Shown here: positions 1 to 9,051 of the stretch, piece by piece
Numbering within the stretch: the stretch's first letter is position 1
Layout: every line of letters starts with the position of its first letter
NCBI GenBank assembly: GCA_029212885.1
Contig: JARGPC010000006.1
Coordinates: forward strand, 62,001 to 126,000
From: Coxiellaceae bacterium
GTDB taxonomy: Bacteria > Pseudomonadota > Gammaproteobacteria > Coxiellales > Coxiellaceae
Length of the DNA stretch: 64,000 nt
Direction of reading: 5' to 3'
Notes under the pieces: generated by a model
Databases searched by the model: none
What the model was told of the DNA's origin: nothing
The model's input: only the letters and a program-made list of their open reading frames with translations
Position numbers and translations under genes: made by a program

Positions 1-390
1 TAAACCAGGCATCTGACGAAAATCATACTGCTGTTGAATTAACGCTTTGCGCACAACCGGCAAAGCCGAAACCTTAGAGGCCATCTCACTCACTTGCTCA
101 GATCGAATCGCTTGACTAACATCGGTGTTATCACAATAAGCTAAAAAACCCGCTTCATTATCACAGAATTTAAACTTAATCGGTAATTGTTGGATAAAAT
201 CGCCGTATTCAGCGGAGTCTTCAGGCACTCTATCCGCTTGCAATGTTGCCCAAGCCGCAATGCGATATAACGCACCGCTATCTAAGTAGTGCCACTGCAA
301 TTTATTAGCCAACAAGTGAGCTAAAGTACCTTTACCACAGCCACTGGTGCCATCGATGGTAATGACAGGAGGTTTTTTTTGATTTGACAC
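1..390 (-). CDS. cmk: Cytidylate kinase, N-terminal part (runs off the window)
   Basis: Phosphorylates CMP/dCMP to the diphosphates in pyrimidine nucleotide metabolism. The 130 visible codons begin VSNQKKPPVITIDGTSGCGK, with the P-loop GTSGCGKGT followed by LAHLLANKLQWHYLDSGALYR, as in bacterial Cmk (about 225 residues in full). The GTG start at 390 shares its first base with the TAG stop of serC, and an AAGG Shine-Dalgarno lies 7 nt upstream inside serC, so the two genes are probably translationally coupled. In related gammaproteobacteria aroA usually sits between serC and cmk; here it does not. The C-terminal half lies outside the window. Confidence 0.93.
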   Translation of the reverse strand, partial: MSNQKKPPVITIDGTSGCGKGTLAHLLANKLQWHYLDSGALYRIAAWATLQADRVPEDSAEYGDFIQQLPIKFKFCDNEAGFLAYCDNTDVSQAIRSEQVSEMASKVSALPVVRKALIQQQYDFRQMPGL

Positions 391-1472
391 TAACTAACCT
401 TATCTTCAAACGCTTGCATAAAGGCGATCAATGCATCGACGCCCGCTTCAGGCATCGAATTATACATACTAGCGCGCATACCGCCAACTGTACGATGCCC
501 CTTTAGATTGGCTAAGCCTACCGCCGTCGCTTGCTCTAAAAAACTGTCGTTTAAGCTGTCGTCTTTTAAAAGAAACGGCACATTAACACGCGAACGACAC
601 GCGGGGTCTACAGGGTTCGAATAAAAGTCACTGTTATCGATATAATCATATAATTTGTTAGATCGGTGCTTAGCAAGACGATCCATTTCTTCCAAGCCAC
701 CTTCGCGCTTAATCCAATCACACATCAAACCACCCATATACCACGGAAAAGTCGGCATGGTATTGTAAAGCGACTTGCTATCAGCAAAATTTTTATAGCT
801 TAACATCTCGGGGGTCATCGGGTTTTCATGACCAATTAAATCATCACGCACAATCACCAATGTAATACCAACCGGCGCCAAGGTTTTTTGTGAGCAAGCA
901 AAAATTAAACCGTATTTAGAAATATCTATGGGCTTAGTCAAAATATTTGAGGACATATCAGCCACTAAAGGCAATCCTTTACTGTCTGGAACAGAGTGAA
1001 ACTCAACACCGCCAATGGTTTCATTGTCGACATAATATAAGTACGCCTCATCACCCTCAATATTCCACGAATCAGGTGATGGGATATAAGTTGCCGATGG
1101 GTTTTCATTATTCGCTGCAATATTCACATCGCAATATTTCTTCGCTTCCTTAATGCCGCGCTTAGACCACGAGCCGGTTTGTAAATAAGCCGCCTTGGTT
1201 TTGCCATTCAACAAATTAAGTGGCACAGCGGAATACTGCAAGGTTGCACCACCTTGCATCATTAATACCTGGTAATTATCTGGAACCGACAACAAATCCC
1301 GCAAATCTTGTTCGATCTTATCGCGCAGCTTCATAAATGTAGCGCTACGATGCGACATCTCATTTACCGAATAACCCAAACCTTGATAGTCTAGAAATTC
1401 TTTATGCGCTGTATGCATTACTTCGTCAGGGATCATTGCTGGACCAGGTGAAAAATTAAATACACGTGCCAC
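390..1472 (-). CDS. serC: Phosphoserine aminotransferase
   Basis: PLP-dependent class V aminotransferase that converts 3-phosphohydroxypyruvate to phosphoserine (serine synthesis) and acts in pyridoxal-phosphate synthesis. At 360 residues it is the normal length. It opens with the family start MARVFNFSPGPAMIP; the PLP lysine is in the CSQKTLAP segment and the phosphate-binding region has MMQGGATLQ. The start is GTG at 1472, preceded by a GAGGAG Shine-Dalgarno 7-9 nt upstream. It follows gyrA on the same strand, separated by a CCCGGAT-type repeat, and overlaps the cmk start by one base. Confidence 0.97.
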   Translation of the reverse strand: MARVFNFSPGPAMIPDEVMHTAHKEFLDYQGLGYSVNEMSHRSATFMKLRDKIEQDLRDLLSVPDNYQVLMMQGGATLQYSAVPLNLLNGKTKAAYLQTGSWSKRGIKEAKKYCDVNIAANNENPSATYIPSPDSWNIEGDEAYLYYVDNETIGGVEFHSVPDSKGLPLVADMSSNILTKPIDISKYGLIFACSQKTLAPVGITLVIVRDDLIGHENPMTPEMLSYKNFADSKSLYNTMPTFPWYMGGLMCDWIKREGGLEEMDRLAKHRSNKLYDYIDNSDFYSNPVDPACRSRVNVPFLLKDDSLNDSFLEQATAVGLANLKGHRTVGGMRASMYNSMPEAGVDALIAFMQAFEDKVS

Positions 1473-1498
1473 TTATTGGCTCCTCTTGTTTATTATTC

Positions 1499-1547
1499 CT
1501 GGATCCCGGATCAAGTCCGGGATGACAACCTCAAGTCCGGGATGACG
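1499..1547. repeat. CCCGGAT palindromic repeat, copy R1 (between gyrA and serC)
   Basis: CTGGATCCCGGATCAAGTCC followed by GGGATGACA, then a second half unit AAGTCCGGGATGACG. The CCCGGA...TCCGGG arms form a hairpin. The element fills almost the whole gyrA-serC gap and, read on the coding strand, begins about 2 nt after the gyrA stop codon. The same core recurs at six other places in the window. Confidence 0.85.
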
Positions 1548-1548
1548 A

Positions 1549-4107
1549 TTACTCGTCATTTCCCTCGCCGTCATCACCTTCATCTTCATCTTCAACAATA
1601 TTCTCAATCGCAACTAGCTTCTCATCTTCAGACAAGCGAATTAAGCGCATACCCTGCGTATTACGACCAATCACTGAAATCTCACTAATACGTGTGCGAA
1701 CCATCGTGCCCTTATTGGAAATCATCAACACATCATCAGTTTCAGAAACCTGGACCGACCCAACCACTTGGCCATTACGCTCAGTGGTTTGAATCGCAAT
1801 CACGCCTTGACCACCACGACCAATCGGGCGGTAATCCGATACAGCTGTGCGCTGACCATAACCATTTTCAGTCGCTGATAAAATCGTTTTAGTTTCATCT
1901 GGAATAATCAATGAAATCACATGCTGATCTTCTTTTAACTTAATACCACGAACACCTGTCGCCGCACGACCCATCGCACGCACATCAGATTCAGTAAAGC
2001 GAATCGCCTTACCAGCATTAGTCATCAACATAATATCTTGCTGACCATCCGTCACAGCAACACCAACCAGTCGATCGCCCTCATTCAAATCAGCCGCAAT
2101 CTTACCATTGCTACGCGGACGCGAGAATTCAGTCAGGGCAACTTTCTTAATCTTACCTTGTTTAGTTGCCATCACAATAAAGTGATCAGCATCAAACGCT
2201 TTAATCGGCAAAATAGCTGTAATTCGTTCATCACTTGATAATGGCAATAGATTCACAATCGGACGACCACGTGCACCGCGACTCGCCAATGGCACCTGAT
2301 ATACCTTCATCCAATACACTTTACCAATCGATGAGAAGCACAATATTGTATCGTGGGTATTTGCCACCAACATCATTTTAACGAAATCTTCGTCTTTAAC
2401 TTTAGTCGCACTCTTACCTTTACCACCACGCTTTTGCGCGCGATAACTATCAAGCGATTGGCTTTTGGCATAACCCAAATGCGAGAATGTTACTACGCGG
2501 TCTTCTTCTTGGATTAAATCTTCATGCGTTAACTCTTCACGATTATCCACAATAACGGTACGACGCTCATCACCAAATTGCTTCCTAACCTCTTCTAGCT
2601 CGTCACAAATCACTTGATGCAAATAATCCGGCTCAGATAACACATGAATTAGGTCTTTTATTCTATCAAGTATTTCATTGTATTCATTATGAATTTTATC
2701 TTGCTCAAGACCAGTCAAACGATGCAGGCGAAGTTCAAGTATCGCTTGAGCTTGCTCTGGTGATAATCGATATTGCGTATCATGCAAGCCAAAGAGCTCA
2801 TCCAGCATTTCTGGTTTAGTCAATTCAGCATCACTGCGTGCCAATAACTCAGTTACCTTGCCGGCCGCCCATGCACGGTCCAACAAGCCCTTCTTCGCTT
2901 CAGCTGGTGATTTAGCCGCTTTAATCAATGCAATCATTTCGTCGATATTGCTAAGCGCAATCGTCCAACCTTCCAAGATATGTGCACGCATACGTGCTTT
3001 ACGTAAATCAAAGATCGACCGACGCGTTACCACTTCACGACGATGCTGAACAAATGCCTGTAATAACTGCTTTAAATTCAATATGCGAGGTTGACCATTA
3101 TCCAGCGCCACAATATTGATACCAAACACACTCTGCATTTGTGTCAGGCTATATAAATTATTCAGCACAACATCCGCTTGCTCACCGCGCTTTAGCTCAA
3201 TCACCATGCGCATACCGTCTTTATCAGACTCATCTCGCAAAGCGCTAATACCCTCTAAACGCTTTTCTTTAACCAATTCTGCAATTTTTTCTAGTAAACG
3301 CGCTTTATTTACCTGATAAGGTAGCTCGTTAACTACAATCGTCGAACGGTCATTCTTAACTTCAATATCAGTTTTAGCACGCACGTATATTTTTCCACGA
3401 CCTGTCAGATAAGCCGATATAATGCCTTGGCGGCCATTGATAATACCGGCAGTCGGGAAATCAGGACCAGGAATAAACTCCATCAATGCGCGAATATCCA
3501 GCTCAGGATCTTTAATTAGCGCCACAGTCGCATCAATCACTTCGTTTAGATTATGCGGTGGAATATTCGTTGCCATACCAACCGCAATACCCGATGAACC
3601 ATTAATTAATAGGTTAGGTGCGCGTGTCGGTAACACATCCGGCACCATCTCAGTGCCATCATAGTTTGGTGAGAAATCAACGGTTTCTTTTTCTAAATCA
3701 GCCAATAGCGCATGCGATAGCTTGGTCATACGGACTTCGGTATAACGCATCGCCGCCGGTGAATCACCATCCACCGAGCCAAAGTTACCCTGGCCATCAA
3801 CTAACAGGTAGCGCAAACTAAATGGCTGCGCCATACGAACAATCGTGTCATATACCGCTGTATCACCATGCGGGTGATACTTACCAATCACATCACCAAC
3901 CACACGCGCCGACTTTTTGTGCGGCTTATTCCAGTCATTGTTAAGTTCGTTCATGGCAAATAAGACACGTCGATGCACTGGCTTTAAGCCATCTCGTACA
4001 TCTGGTAATGCCCGACCAACAATCACGCTCATCGCGTAGTCTAGGTAGGATTGTTTGAGCTCCTGCTCAATGGTTATTGGGATAATTTCTTTCGCCCGCT
4101 GCCCCAT
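1549..4107 (-). CDS. gyrA: DNA gyrase subunit A
   Basis: Catalytic breakage-reunion subunit of gyrase, which introduces negative supercoils with GyrB. With the start at 4107 it has 852 residues and begins [20 protein letters not shown], in register with E. coli GyrA. The catalytic tyrosine is in AAMRYTE (Tyr122). The quinolone-resistance region reads [11 protein letters not shown]: Thr at the position of E. coli Ser83 and Asp at 87. C-terminal beta-pinwheel repeats follow and the protein ends in an acidic tail ([13 protein letters not shown]). The reading frame extends to 4176, but the ATG at 4107 has a GAGG Shine-Dalgarno and matches the family start. Confidence 0.97.
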   Translation of the reverse strand: MGQRAKEIIPITIEQELKQSYLDYAMSVIVGRALPDVRDGLKPVHRRVLFAMNELNNDWNKPHKKSARVVGDVIGKYHPHGDTAVYDTIVRMAQPFSLRYLLVDGQGNFGSVDGDSPAAMRYTEVRMTKLSHALLADLEKETVDFSPNYDGTEMVPDVLPTRAPNLLINGSSGIAVGMATNIPPHNLNEVIDATVALIKDPELDIRALMEFIPGPDFPTAGIINGRQGIISAYLTGRGKIYVRAKTDIEVKNDRSTIVVNELPYQVNKARLLEKIAELVKEKRLEGISALRDESDKDGMRMVIELKRGEQADVVLNNLYSLTQMQSVFGINIVALDNGQPRILNLKQLLQAFVQHRREVVTRRSIFDLRKARMRAHILEGWTIALSNIDEMIALIKAAKSPAEAKKGLLDRAWAAGKVTELLARSDAELTKPEMLDELFGLHDTQYRLSPEQAQAILELRLHRLTGLEQDKIHNEYNEILDRIKDLIHVLSEPDYLHQVICDELEEVRKQFGDERRTVIVDNREELTHEDLIQEEDRVVTFSHLGYAKSQSLDSYRAQKRGGKGKSATKVKDEDFVKMMLVANTHDTILCFSSIGKVYWMKVYQVPLASRGARGRPIVNLLPLSSDERITAILPIKAFDADHFIVMATKQGKIKKVALTEFSRPRSNGKIAADLNEGDRLVGVAVTDGQQDIMLMTNAGKAIRFTESDVRAMGRAATGVRGIKLKEDQHVISLIIPDETKTILSATENGYGQRTAVSDYRPIGRGGQGVIAIQTTERNGQVVGSVQVSETDDVLMISNKGTMVRTRISEISVIGRNTQGMRLIRLSEDEKLVAIENIVEDEDEGDDGEGNDE

Positions 4108-4215
4108 GTATAACGCCCTCTGGTATGTGTTTGATGTAATACTCAAAGGTCGAAATTGTATCATATACTGATGCACAATTAAACGAAGCTTAAGCCTTTC
4201 GAGTTAGGAAAAAAG

Positions 4216-4257
4216 TTGACAATAAACCATTGACTAAATGCTGGAATCAGGTAAACT
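4216..4257 (+). promoter_or_regulatory. Probable sigma-70 promoter and long leader of the cold-shock gene
   Basis: TTGACT (4230-4235), 16-bp spacer, TAAACT (4252-4257); an overlapping TTGACA starts at 4216 but has no good -10 box. Transcription from here would give a leader of about 160 nt before the ATG at 4428, the length class known for cspA-type mRNAs whose 5' UTR acts as a temperature sensor. No clear cold-box consensus was found. The rest of the 4108-4427 gap holds no other gene that I can see. Confidence 0.45.
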
Positions 4258-4427
4258 GATCTTGGCCTGAAAGTGCGGCTTTATTATTATGTATAACCAT
4301 TTCGAAGTTTGACCTTTATGTACCTCGTCCAGTTGTTTATAAGTAATAGCAAAATTTCAAGCCAAGCGGTCTTATCACTGTTGATAAGGCTATTAAGTTA
4401 CCAATATATATACATAGGATATTAAAT

Positions 4428-4637
4428 ATGTCTAAATCTACTGGAACCGTAAAATGGTTTAACGAAACTAAAGGCTTCGGCTTTATTGAACAAGAAAATG
4501 GCCCTGACGTGTTCGCTCACTTCAAAGCTATTAACAGCACAGGCTTCAAAACCTTAGCTGAAGGTCAAAAAGTTGAATTCGATGTGACTCAAGGTGCTAA
4601 AGGACCTCAAGCAGAAAACATCGACGTTGTTGAATAA
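4428..4637 (+). CDS. Cold-shock domain protein, CspA family
   Basis: A 69-residue single-domain OB-fold protein that binds single-stranded RNA/DNA and melts RNA structure. RNP-1 is visible as KGFGFIEQ (around residues 15-22) and RNP-2 as DVFAHF (around 28-33), with the typical start [16 protein letters not shown]. An AGGA Shine-Dalgarno lies 8 nt before the ATG. It is followed by an intrinsic terminator and then by the DbpA helicase gene; a cold-shock protein next to a DEAD-box helicase is functionally sensible for RNA unfolding. It cannot be assigned to one Csp paralogue. Confidence 0.95.
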   Translation: MSKSTGTVKWFNETKGFGFIEQENGPDVFAHFKAINSTGFKTLAEGQKVEFDVTQGAKGPQAENIDVVE

Positions 4638-4655
4638 TTTAACAACTTGATCTAT

Positions 4656-4686
4656 AAGGGGTTAGCTTTGCTAGCCCCTTTTTTAT
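4656..4686 (+). terminator. Intrinsic terminator after the cold-shock gene
   Basis: GGGGTTAGC, loop TTT, GCTAGCCCC, then a T-rich run TTTTTTATT. One G-T wobble in the stem. It ends about 13 nt before the dbpA start. Confidence 0.85.
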
Positions 4687-4698
4687 TATGGGGTAGTC

Positions 4699-6072
4699 AT
4701 GAAATTCTCAACGCTCAAATTAAAACCAAACCTAATCGATAACCTAGAGACACTGGGCTATCACGCAATGACACCCATACAAGCACAAAGCTTACCCGCC
4801 ATACTCGATGGCCAAGATGTGATCGGCCAAGCAAAAACCGGCTCAGGTAAAACAGCCGCCTTCGGTCTAGGCTTACTGCATAAACTCGACGTTAAGCGCT
4901 TTCGTATCCAATCACTCGTACTGTGCCCCACCCGCGAGTTGGCCGACCAAGTCGCCAAGGAAATACGCAAGCTAGCACGCAGCATTCACAACATCAAAGT
5001 ACTAACACTCTGCGGTGGCAGTTCAATTGGGCCACAGATCGGCTCACTTGAGCACGGCGCACACATTATCGTCGGTACCCCCGGCCGTATCGAAGACCAC
5101 CTACGTAAAGGCACCTTATCACTGGACAATCTCAACATGCTGATTCTAGACGAAGCCGATCGCATGCTAGAAATGGGTTTTCAAGAGTCAATCGATGCCA
5201 TTATCGACCAAGCACCAAAGCAACGCCAAACACTATTATTTAGCGCCACCTTCCCTGATGAAATTCAGTCGATTGCAAAACGCATTATGACAAAACCTGT
5301 AAAGGTAGAAATAGCATCGGAACACGACAATAAAACCATTGCTCAGCACTTCTATAAAGTGCGCGACAACAAACAACGCCGCATCGCATTGCGCTCACTA
5401 CTACTAAAATACCAACCCGAGTCGAGTGTCATATTTTGCACCACCAAGCTCGAAACCCAAGCCATCGCCGATGAACTGCGCGACGAAGGCTTTAGTGTAT
5501 TAGCCTTACATGGCGACCTTGAACAGCGCGACCGTACCAAAACCTTAGTCAGATTTGCTAATAAAAGTATATCAATATTAGTGGCTACCGATGTCGCCGC
5601 ACGTGGCCTAGATATCGACAACCTTAGCGCCGTGATTAATTACCATATTGCTCGCGACCCCGAGGTGCATACCCACCGCATTGGCCGTACCGGCCGCGCC
5701 GGCAGCAAAGGCCTAGCCCTCTCTTTATATAGCGATAAAGAGCATTATAAAATGCTGCTGCTGAAAGATTATCTTGGCAAAACCATCGAGAGTGAATCAT
5801 TGCCCGATTTCAACATCCTGAAAAATCCAGTAATGAAACCGAATATGATGACCATCCAAATCGATGGCGGTAAAAAACAAAAGCTACGCCCTGGCGATAT
5901 CCTTGGCGCACTGACCGGTAAAGAAGGCATTGCCGGCAAACAAGTGGGTAAAATTGACGTGTTCGATAACACTGCCTATGTCGCCATCCATCGTGACGCG
6001 ATCAAACCAGCACTCAGAAAGCTGACCAATGGACAAATGAAGGGACGGGCCTTTCGCGCTAGACGTCTTTAA
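4699..6072 (+). CDS. dbpA: ATP-dependent RNA helicase DbpA
   Basis: DEAD-box helicase that remodels 23S rRNA during 50S subunit assembly. It has 457 residues, the same as E. coli DbpA. In order: Q-motif region MTPIQAQSLPAIL, Walker A AKTGSGKTAA, PTRELA, DEAD box LILDEADRMLEMGF, motif III SAT, and motif VI HRIGRTGRAG. The C-terminal domain starting MTIQIDGGKKQKLRPGDILG is the DbpA RNA-binding (RRM-like) domain that targets hairpin 92 of 23S rRNA and separates DbpA from other DEAD-box paralogues. Its stop abuts the stop of the convergent SET-domain gene. Confidence 0.95.
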   Translation: MKFSTLKLKPNLIDNLETLGYHAMTPIQAQSLPAILDGQDVIGQAKTGSGKTAAFGLGLLHKLDVKRFRIQSLVLCPTRELADQVAKEIRKLARSIHNIKVLTLCGGSSIGPQIGSLEHGAHIIVGTPGRIEDHLRKGTLSLDNLNMLILDEADRMLEMGFQESIDAIIDQAPKQRQTLLFSATFPDEIQSIAKRIMTKPVKVEIASEHDNKTIAQHFYKVRDNKQRRIALRSLLLKYQPESSVIFCTTKLETQAIADELRDEGFSVLALHGDLEQRDRTKTLVRFANKSISILVATDVAARGLDIDNLSAVINYHIARDPEVHTHRIGRTGRAGSKGLALSLYSDKEHYKMLLLKDYLGKTIESESLPDFNILKNPVMKPNMMTIQIDGGKKQKLRPGDILGALTGKEGIAGKQVGKIDVFDNTAYVAIHRDAIKPALRKLTNGQMKGRAFRARRL

Positions 6073-6561
6073 TCAACCACGGGCAGCCATCAACTTTTGA
6101 TAGCGTTTGGTTTTACGAATCGCAGGCCAGTACTTCTCGTCGACAATAAAGCCAAAACACTTCGGTGATCCGCACAAGCAGGGATGCTCATCCCAACCAG
6201 CACGCTGAAAGCCATAATCATAACTCAGCTCTTCACCTTTCTTGATATCGTGAGAAGCTAAAATCCAGATCTCACCGTCTTCGATTTCGGTATAGCAATT
6301 GGGTTCGCAGGAATGGTTAATGTATTTAGCAATATTGCTATTGGTGTCACCATCGATTGTATATTTGTCATTGAGCTCAAACAAATACACCTCCTTGGTT
6401 TCCTTCTTATCTAAACGCTTATCCGCTTGTTTATGCGTTAACTTATCACCAAGATACTGGATAATCCGCGTATCTTCTGGAATTAATTTTTTCGCATACA
6501 GGCCTATATTATGGATTCGAGACTCTGTTGCACGGATGTATTCATTTTCAAATTTTTTCAT
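6073..6561 (-). CDS. SET-domain lysine methyltransferase-like protein
   Basis: A 162-residue protein that is almost entirely a SET domain. The N-terminal strand IGLYAKKLIPEDTRIIQYLG is followed by the SAM/active-site motif NHSCEPNC (around residues 93-100), the catalytic-tyrosine segment ELSYDYGF, and a post-SET cysteine cluster CLCGSPKCFGFI (three Cys, with the Cys of NHSCEPNC able to complete a Zn site). These are the features of eukaryote-type SET methyltransferases, also found in Legionella and Chlamydia, where some act on host or bacterial chromatin proteins. The substrate here is unknown. There is no signal peptide. The start has no clear Shine-Dalgarno. It is convergent with dbpA, with no gap between the stops. 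Confidence 0.88.
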   Translation of the reverse strand: MKKFENEYIRATESRIHNIGLYAKKLIPEDTRIIQYLGDKLTHKQADKRLDKKETKEVYLFELNDKYTIDGDTNSNIAKYINHSCEPNCYTEIEDGEIWILASHDIKKGEELSYDYGFQRAGWDEHPCLCGSPKCFGFIVDEKYWPAIRKTKRYQKLMAARG

Positions 6562-6598
6562 GACGGCATTCTAACAGTTTTTTCACCTACCGTACAAT

Positions 6599-6653
6599 TA
6601 TAATGCACTTCAATTACAACAACATCGATGGGTTTGCTTCCGCAAGCATATCC
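6599..6653 (+). promoter_or_regulatory. Possible promoter -10 box and leader hairpin before the MTA/SAH deaminase
   Basis: A perfect TATAAT at 6599-6604 without a convincing -35 box. Downstream, GGGTTTGCTT (6630-6639) and AAGCATATCC (6644-6653) pair as a 10-bp stem with one mismatch and one wobble around a CCGC loop, lying about 45 nt before the ATG. No T-run follows, so it is not a terminator; the role is unknown. Confidence 0.3.
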
Positions 6654-6696
6654 GTTAACATGATTAGATTAGTCATTCACACAAAGGCAAGCAGCT

Positions 6697-8037
6697 ATGA
6701 AAACCGTTGATATGATTCTTAAAGCAGAATGGGTTTTACCACTCGACGACCATGATCAAGCGCTCGAGCAACATGCTGTGGTTGTGCATGAGGGTAAAAT
6801 CGTAGATATCTTGCCGCAAGATGCTGTTGACACACAATACAGCGCTGAAACTGTGCACGATTTACAACAACACGTACTTATGCCAGGCTTAATCAATGCG
6901 CATACACATACTCCCATGAACTTATTTCGCGGCCTTGCCGATGATCTTGAACTCATGGATTGGCTAAACAACTATATCTGGCCAGCCGAAGGTGCAGTGA
7001 TTAATGCGCACAGCGTTACCGTTGGCGCACGCTTGGCCATGGCTGAAATGCTACGTGGTGGCACCACCTGCTTTAATGATCACTACTTCTTCCCAGCAGA
7101 AATCGCTAAAGTAGCCATCGAAGAAGGCATGCGCTGCAATGTGGGACATGTAATCATGAATGTGCCCACTGATTGGGCGCAAGATGAAGACGGCTATTTA
7201 GCTAAAGCCAAAGAACTGACCTCACAAGGTAACCCACATGCAAACATTCAATGGGTCGTCGCGCCACAAGGCCCTTATACCAATAGTGATAGCAGCTTAA
7301 GCAAAGCAAAAGCACTGGCTAATGAATACAATACACTGCTGCATATTCATCTGCATGAAACCCAAGATGAAATCAATATGAGCATGGACCAATTTAACAA
7401 ACGACCCATTCAACGCTTAGATGATTTAGGCTTAGTTGATGATAAGTTGATCGCCGTGCATATGGTGCACTTAACCGATGAAGAAATCGATTTAATGGCT
7501 GCCAATGATGTTAGCCTTGTGCATTGCCCCGAATCCAACATGAAACTGGCCAGTGGCTTTGCACCAGTGCAAAAGCTCTTAGACAAAGGGGTGAATGTCG
7601 CGCTTGGTACCGACGGCGCTGCCAGCAATAACGATCTCGATATGTTTGGTGAAATGCGTACGGCTGCCTTTATCGCAAAAGGTCACAGCGGTGACTCCAC
7701 CGCCCTACCCGTTGCCGCTGTGTTACGCATGGCCACTATCAATGGTGCAAAAGCACTCGGCATAGCCGACCAAACCGGCTCATTAACCATCGGCAAAGCC
7801 GCTGATATGATTGCCGTAGATATGTCCGACTACTGCCAATTCCCGGTCTACAACCCATTATCACACCTCGTATATGCGGTAAACTCACGCCAAGTGCAAC
7901 ACGTCTGGATTGCTGGTGAGCACCTATTAAACCAAGGCAAGCTGACACGCCTGGATATCAAAGACACCATGCAACAAGCGCAATCTATTATCGCAGAAAT
8001 TAAGCAGCTCAGTCATTTGAATGCATGCACCACGTAA
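6697..8037 (+). CDS. mtaD: 5-methylthioadenosine / S-adenosylhomocysteine deaminase family amidohydrolase
   Basis: Zn-dependent amidohydrolase, 446 residues. The metal-binding motif HTHTPMNLFRG (around residues 70-80) follows MPGLINA; further ligands and active-site residues lie in HIHLHETQDE, HCPESNMKLASG and LGTDGAASNNDLDM. This pattern is typical of the MtaD/SsnA group that deaminates 5'-methylthioadenosine and S-adenosylhomocysteine, salvaging by-products of SAM-dependent methylation. The substrate is inferred from family, and other adenosine-like substrates are possible. A structured leader and TATAAT box lie upstream. Confidence 0.85.
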   Translation: MKTVDMILKAEWVLPLDDHDQALEQHAVVVHEGKIVDILPQDAVDTQYSAETVHDLQQHVLMPGLINAHTHTPMNLFRGLADDLELMDWLNNYIWPAEGAVINAHSVTVGARLAMAEMLRGGTTCFNDHYFFPAEIAKVAIEEGMRCNVGHVIMNVPTDWAQDEDGYLAKAKELTSQGNPHANIQWVVAPQGPYTNSDSSLSKAKALANEYNTLLHIHLHETQDEINMSMDQFNKRPIQRLDDLGLVDDKLIAVHMVHLTDEEIDLMAANDVSLVHCPESNMKLASGFAPVQKLLDKGVNVALGTDGAASNNDLDMFGEMRTAAFIAKGHSGDSTALPVAAVLRMATINGAKALGIADQTGSLTIGKAADMIAVDMSDYCQFPVYNPLSHLVYAVNSRQVQHVWIAGEHLLNQGKLTRLDIKDTMQQAQSIIAEIKQLSHLNACTT

Positions 8038-8093
8038 GCTTTATGCGATTCTGCAACGCTCATAAATAGATAAATATATTATTGGAGAGGCAT

Positions 8094-8174
8094 ATGCAGG
8101 ATGAGTTATACTTCAAGGATTACGCAACAAACAAGGAACAGCATGGCACTACCCACCCAGGTATCAATCGTTGA
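8094..8174 (+). CDS. Possible 26-codon leader ORF overlapping the HMG-CoA lyase start
   Basis: GGAG, 6 nt, ATG: the best ribosome-binding site in this stretch. The reading frame MQDELYFKDYATNKEQHGTT... ends with TGA at 8172-8174, about 30 nt inside the HMG-CoA lyase gene but in another frame. It could be a leader peptide coupling translation to the lyase, a gene remnant or chance. No homologue is recognised. Confidence 0.2.
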   Translation: MQDELYFKDYATNKEQHGTTHPGINR

Positions 8175-9051
8175 AGTCGGCCCACGCGATGGCTTGCAAA
8201 ACGAACCCAAATCAATTGCCACTGATACCAAGCTAACGCTGATCAATAAACTAGCTGACAGCGGAATAAAAACCATTGAGGCCACCAGCTTTGTATCGCC
8301 AAAATGGATTCCGCAAATGGGCGACCACACACAACTAATGCACCAGCTCGATCGCCGATCTGGGGTGACCTATCCAGTATTAGTACCCAATTTGCAGGGC
8401 TATGAAAGCGCACAAAAAGCCGGCGCTAGAACCATCGCCGTATTCACCGCGGCCTCAGAAACATTTTCGAAAAAAAACACTAACTGCACCATCGATGAAG
8501 GTTTACAACGCATTAATGATATTATCGAACGCGCCAAAACCGATCATATTGCCGTTCGTGGCTATGTCTCAACAGTGTTAGGTTGCCCCTATGAAGGTAA
8601 AACCTCTACCCAAAGAGTTGTCAATATTAGTCGCATGCTATTAGATATGGGCTGCTATGAAGTCTCTCTCGGTGACACTATCGGCATCGGCACACCAGGT
8701 CGCGCCAAACACCTGATTAAAGCCATACATCAGAAAATGGATCTCGATCAAATCGCCATGCATTATCACGACACCTATGGCCAAGCACTAGCAAACATCT
8801 ATGCCAGCCTCGAACTCGGCATTAATAAATTTGATAGCTCCGTCGCTGGGCTCGGCGGCTGCCCTTATGCGCCTGGCGCTAGCGGCAATGTCGCTACTGA
8901 AGATGTGTTATACATGCTGCAAGGCCTCGACATAGAAACCGGGGTCAATTTACAAAAAGTTGTCGAAGCCGGATATTATATTTCAAAAGCTATCGGCCGA
9001 CCTACACGCTCGCGAGTGGCCGCGGCATTGAAGCATCAGTCTGATCAGTAG
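8143..9051 (+). CDS. mvaB: Hydroxymethylglutaryl-CoA lyase
   Basis: Cleaves HMG-CoA to acetyl-CoA and acetoacetate (leucine degradation, ketone body formation). At 302 residues it is the usual length. It starts MALPTQVSIVEVGPRDGLQN; the metal-site Arg-Asp is in GPRDGLQNE, histidines are in MHYHDTYGQALAN, and the catalytic-cysteine signature is SSVAGLGGCPYAPGASGN. The frame is open from 8101, but AAGGA 5 nt before the ATG at 8143 and the family N-terminus support the later start. No other leucine-degradation gene is nearby. Its 3' end overlaps the convergent gene 9002-10261 by 50 nt. Confidence 0.93.
   Translation: MALPTQVSIVEVGPRDGLQNEPKSIATDTKLTLINKLADSGIKTIEATSFVSPKWIPQMGDHTQLMHQLDRRSGVTYPVLVPNLQGYESAQKAGARTIAVFTAASETFSKKNTNCTIDEGLQRINDIIERAKTDHIAVRGYVSTVLGCPYEGKTSTQRVVNISRMLLDMGCYEVSLGDTIGIGTPGRAKHLIKAIHQKMDLDQIAMHYHDTYGQALANIYASLELGINKFDSSVAGLGGCPYAPGASGNVATEDVLYMLQGLDIETGVNLQKVVEAGYYISKAIGRPTRSRVAAALKHQSDQ

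Noticed and set aside
4108-4176. 23-residue N-terminal extension of GyrA
   Set aside because: Not seen in the family; the ATG at 4107 has GAGG upstream and aligns with E. coli GyrA residue 1.
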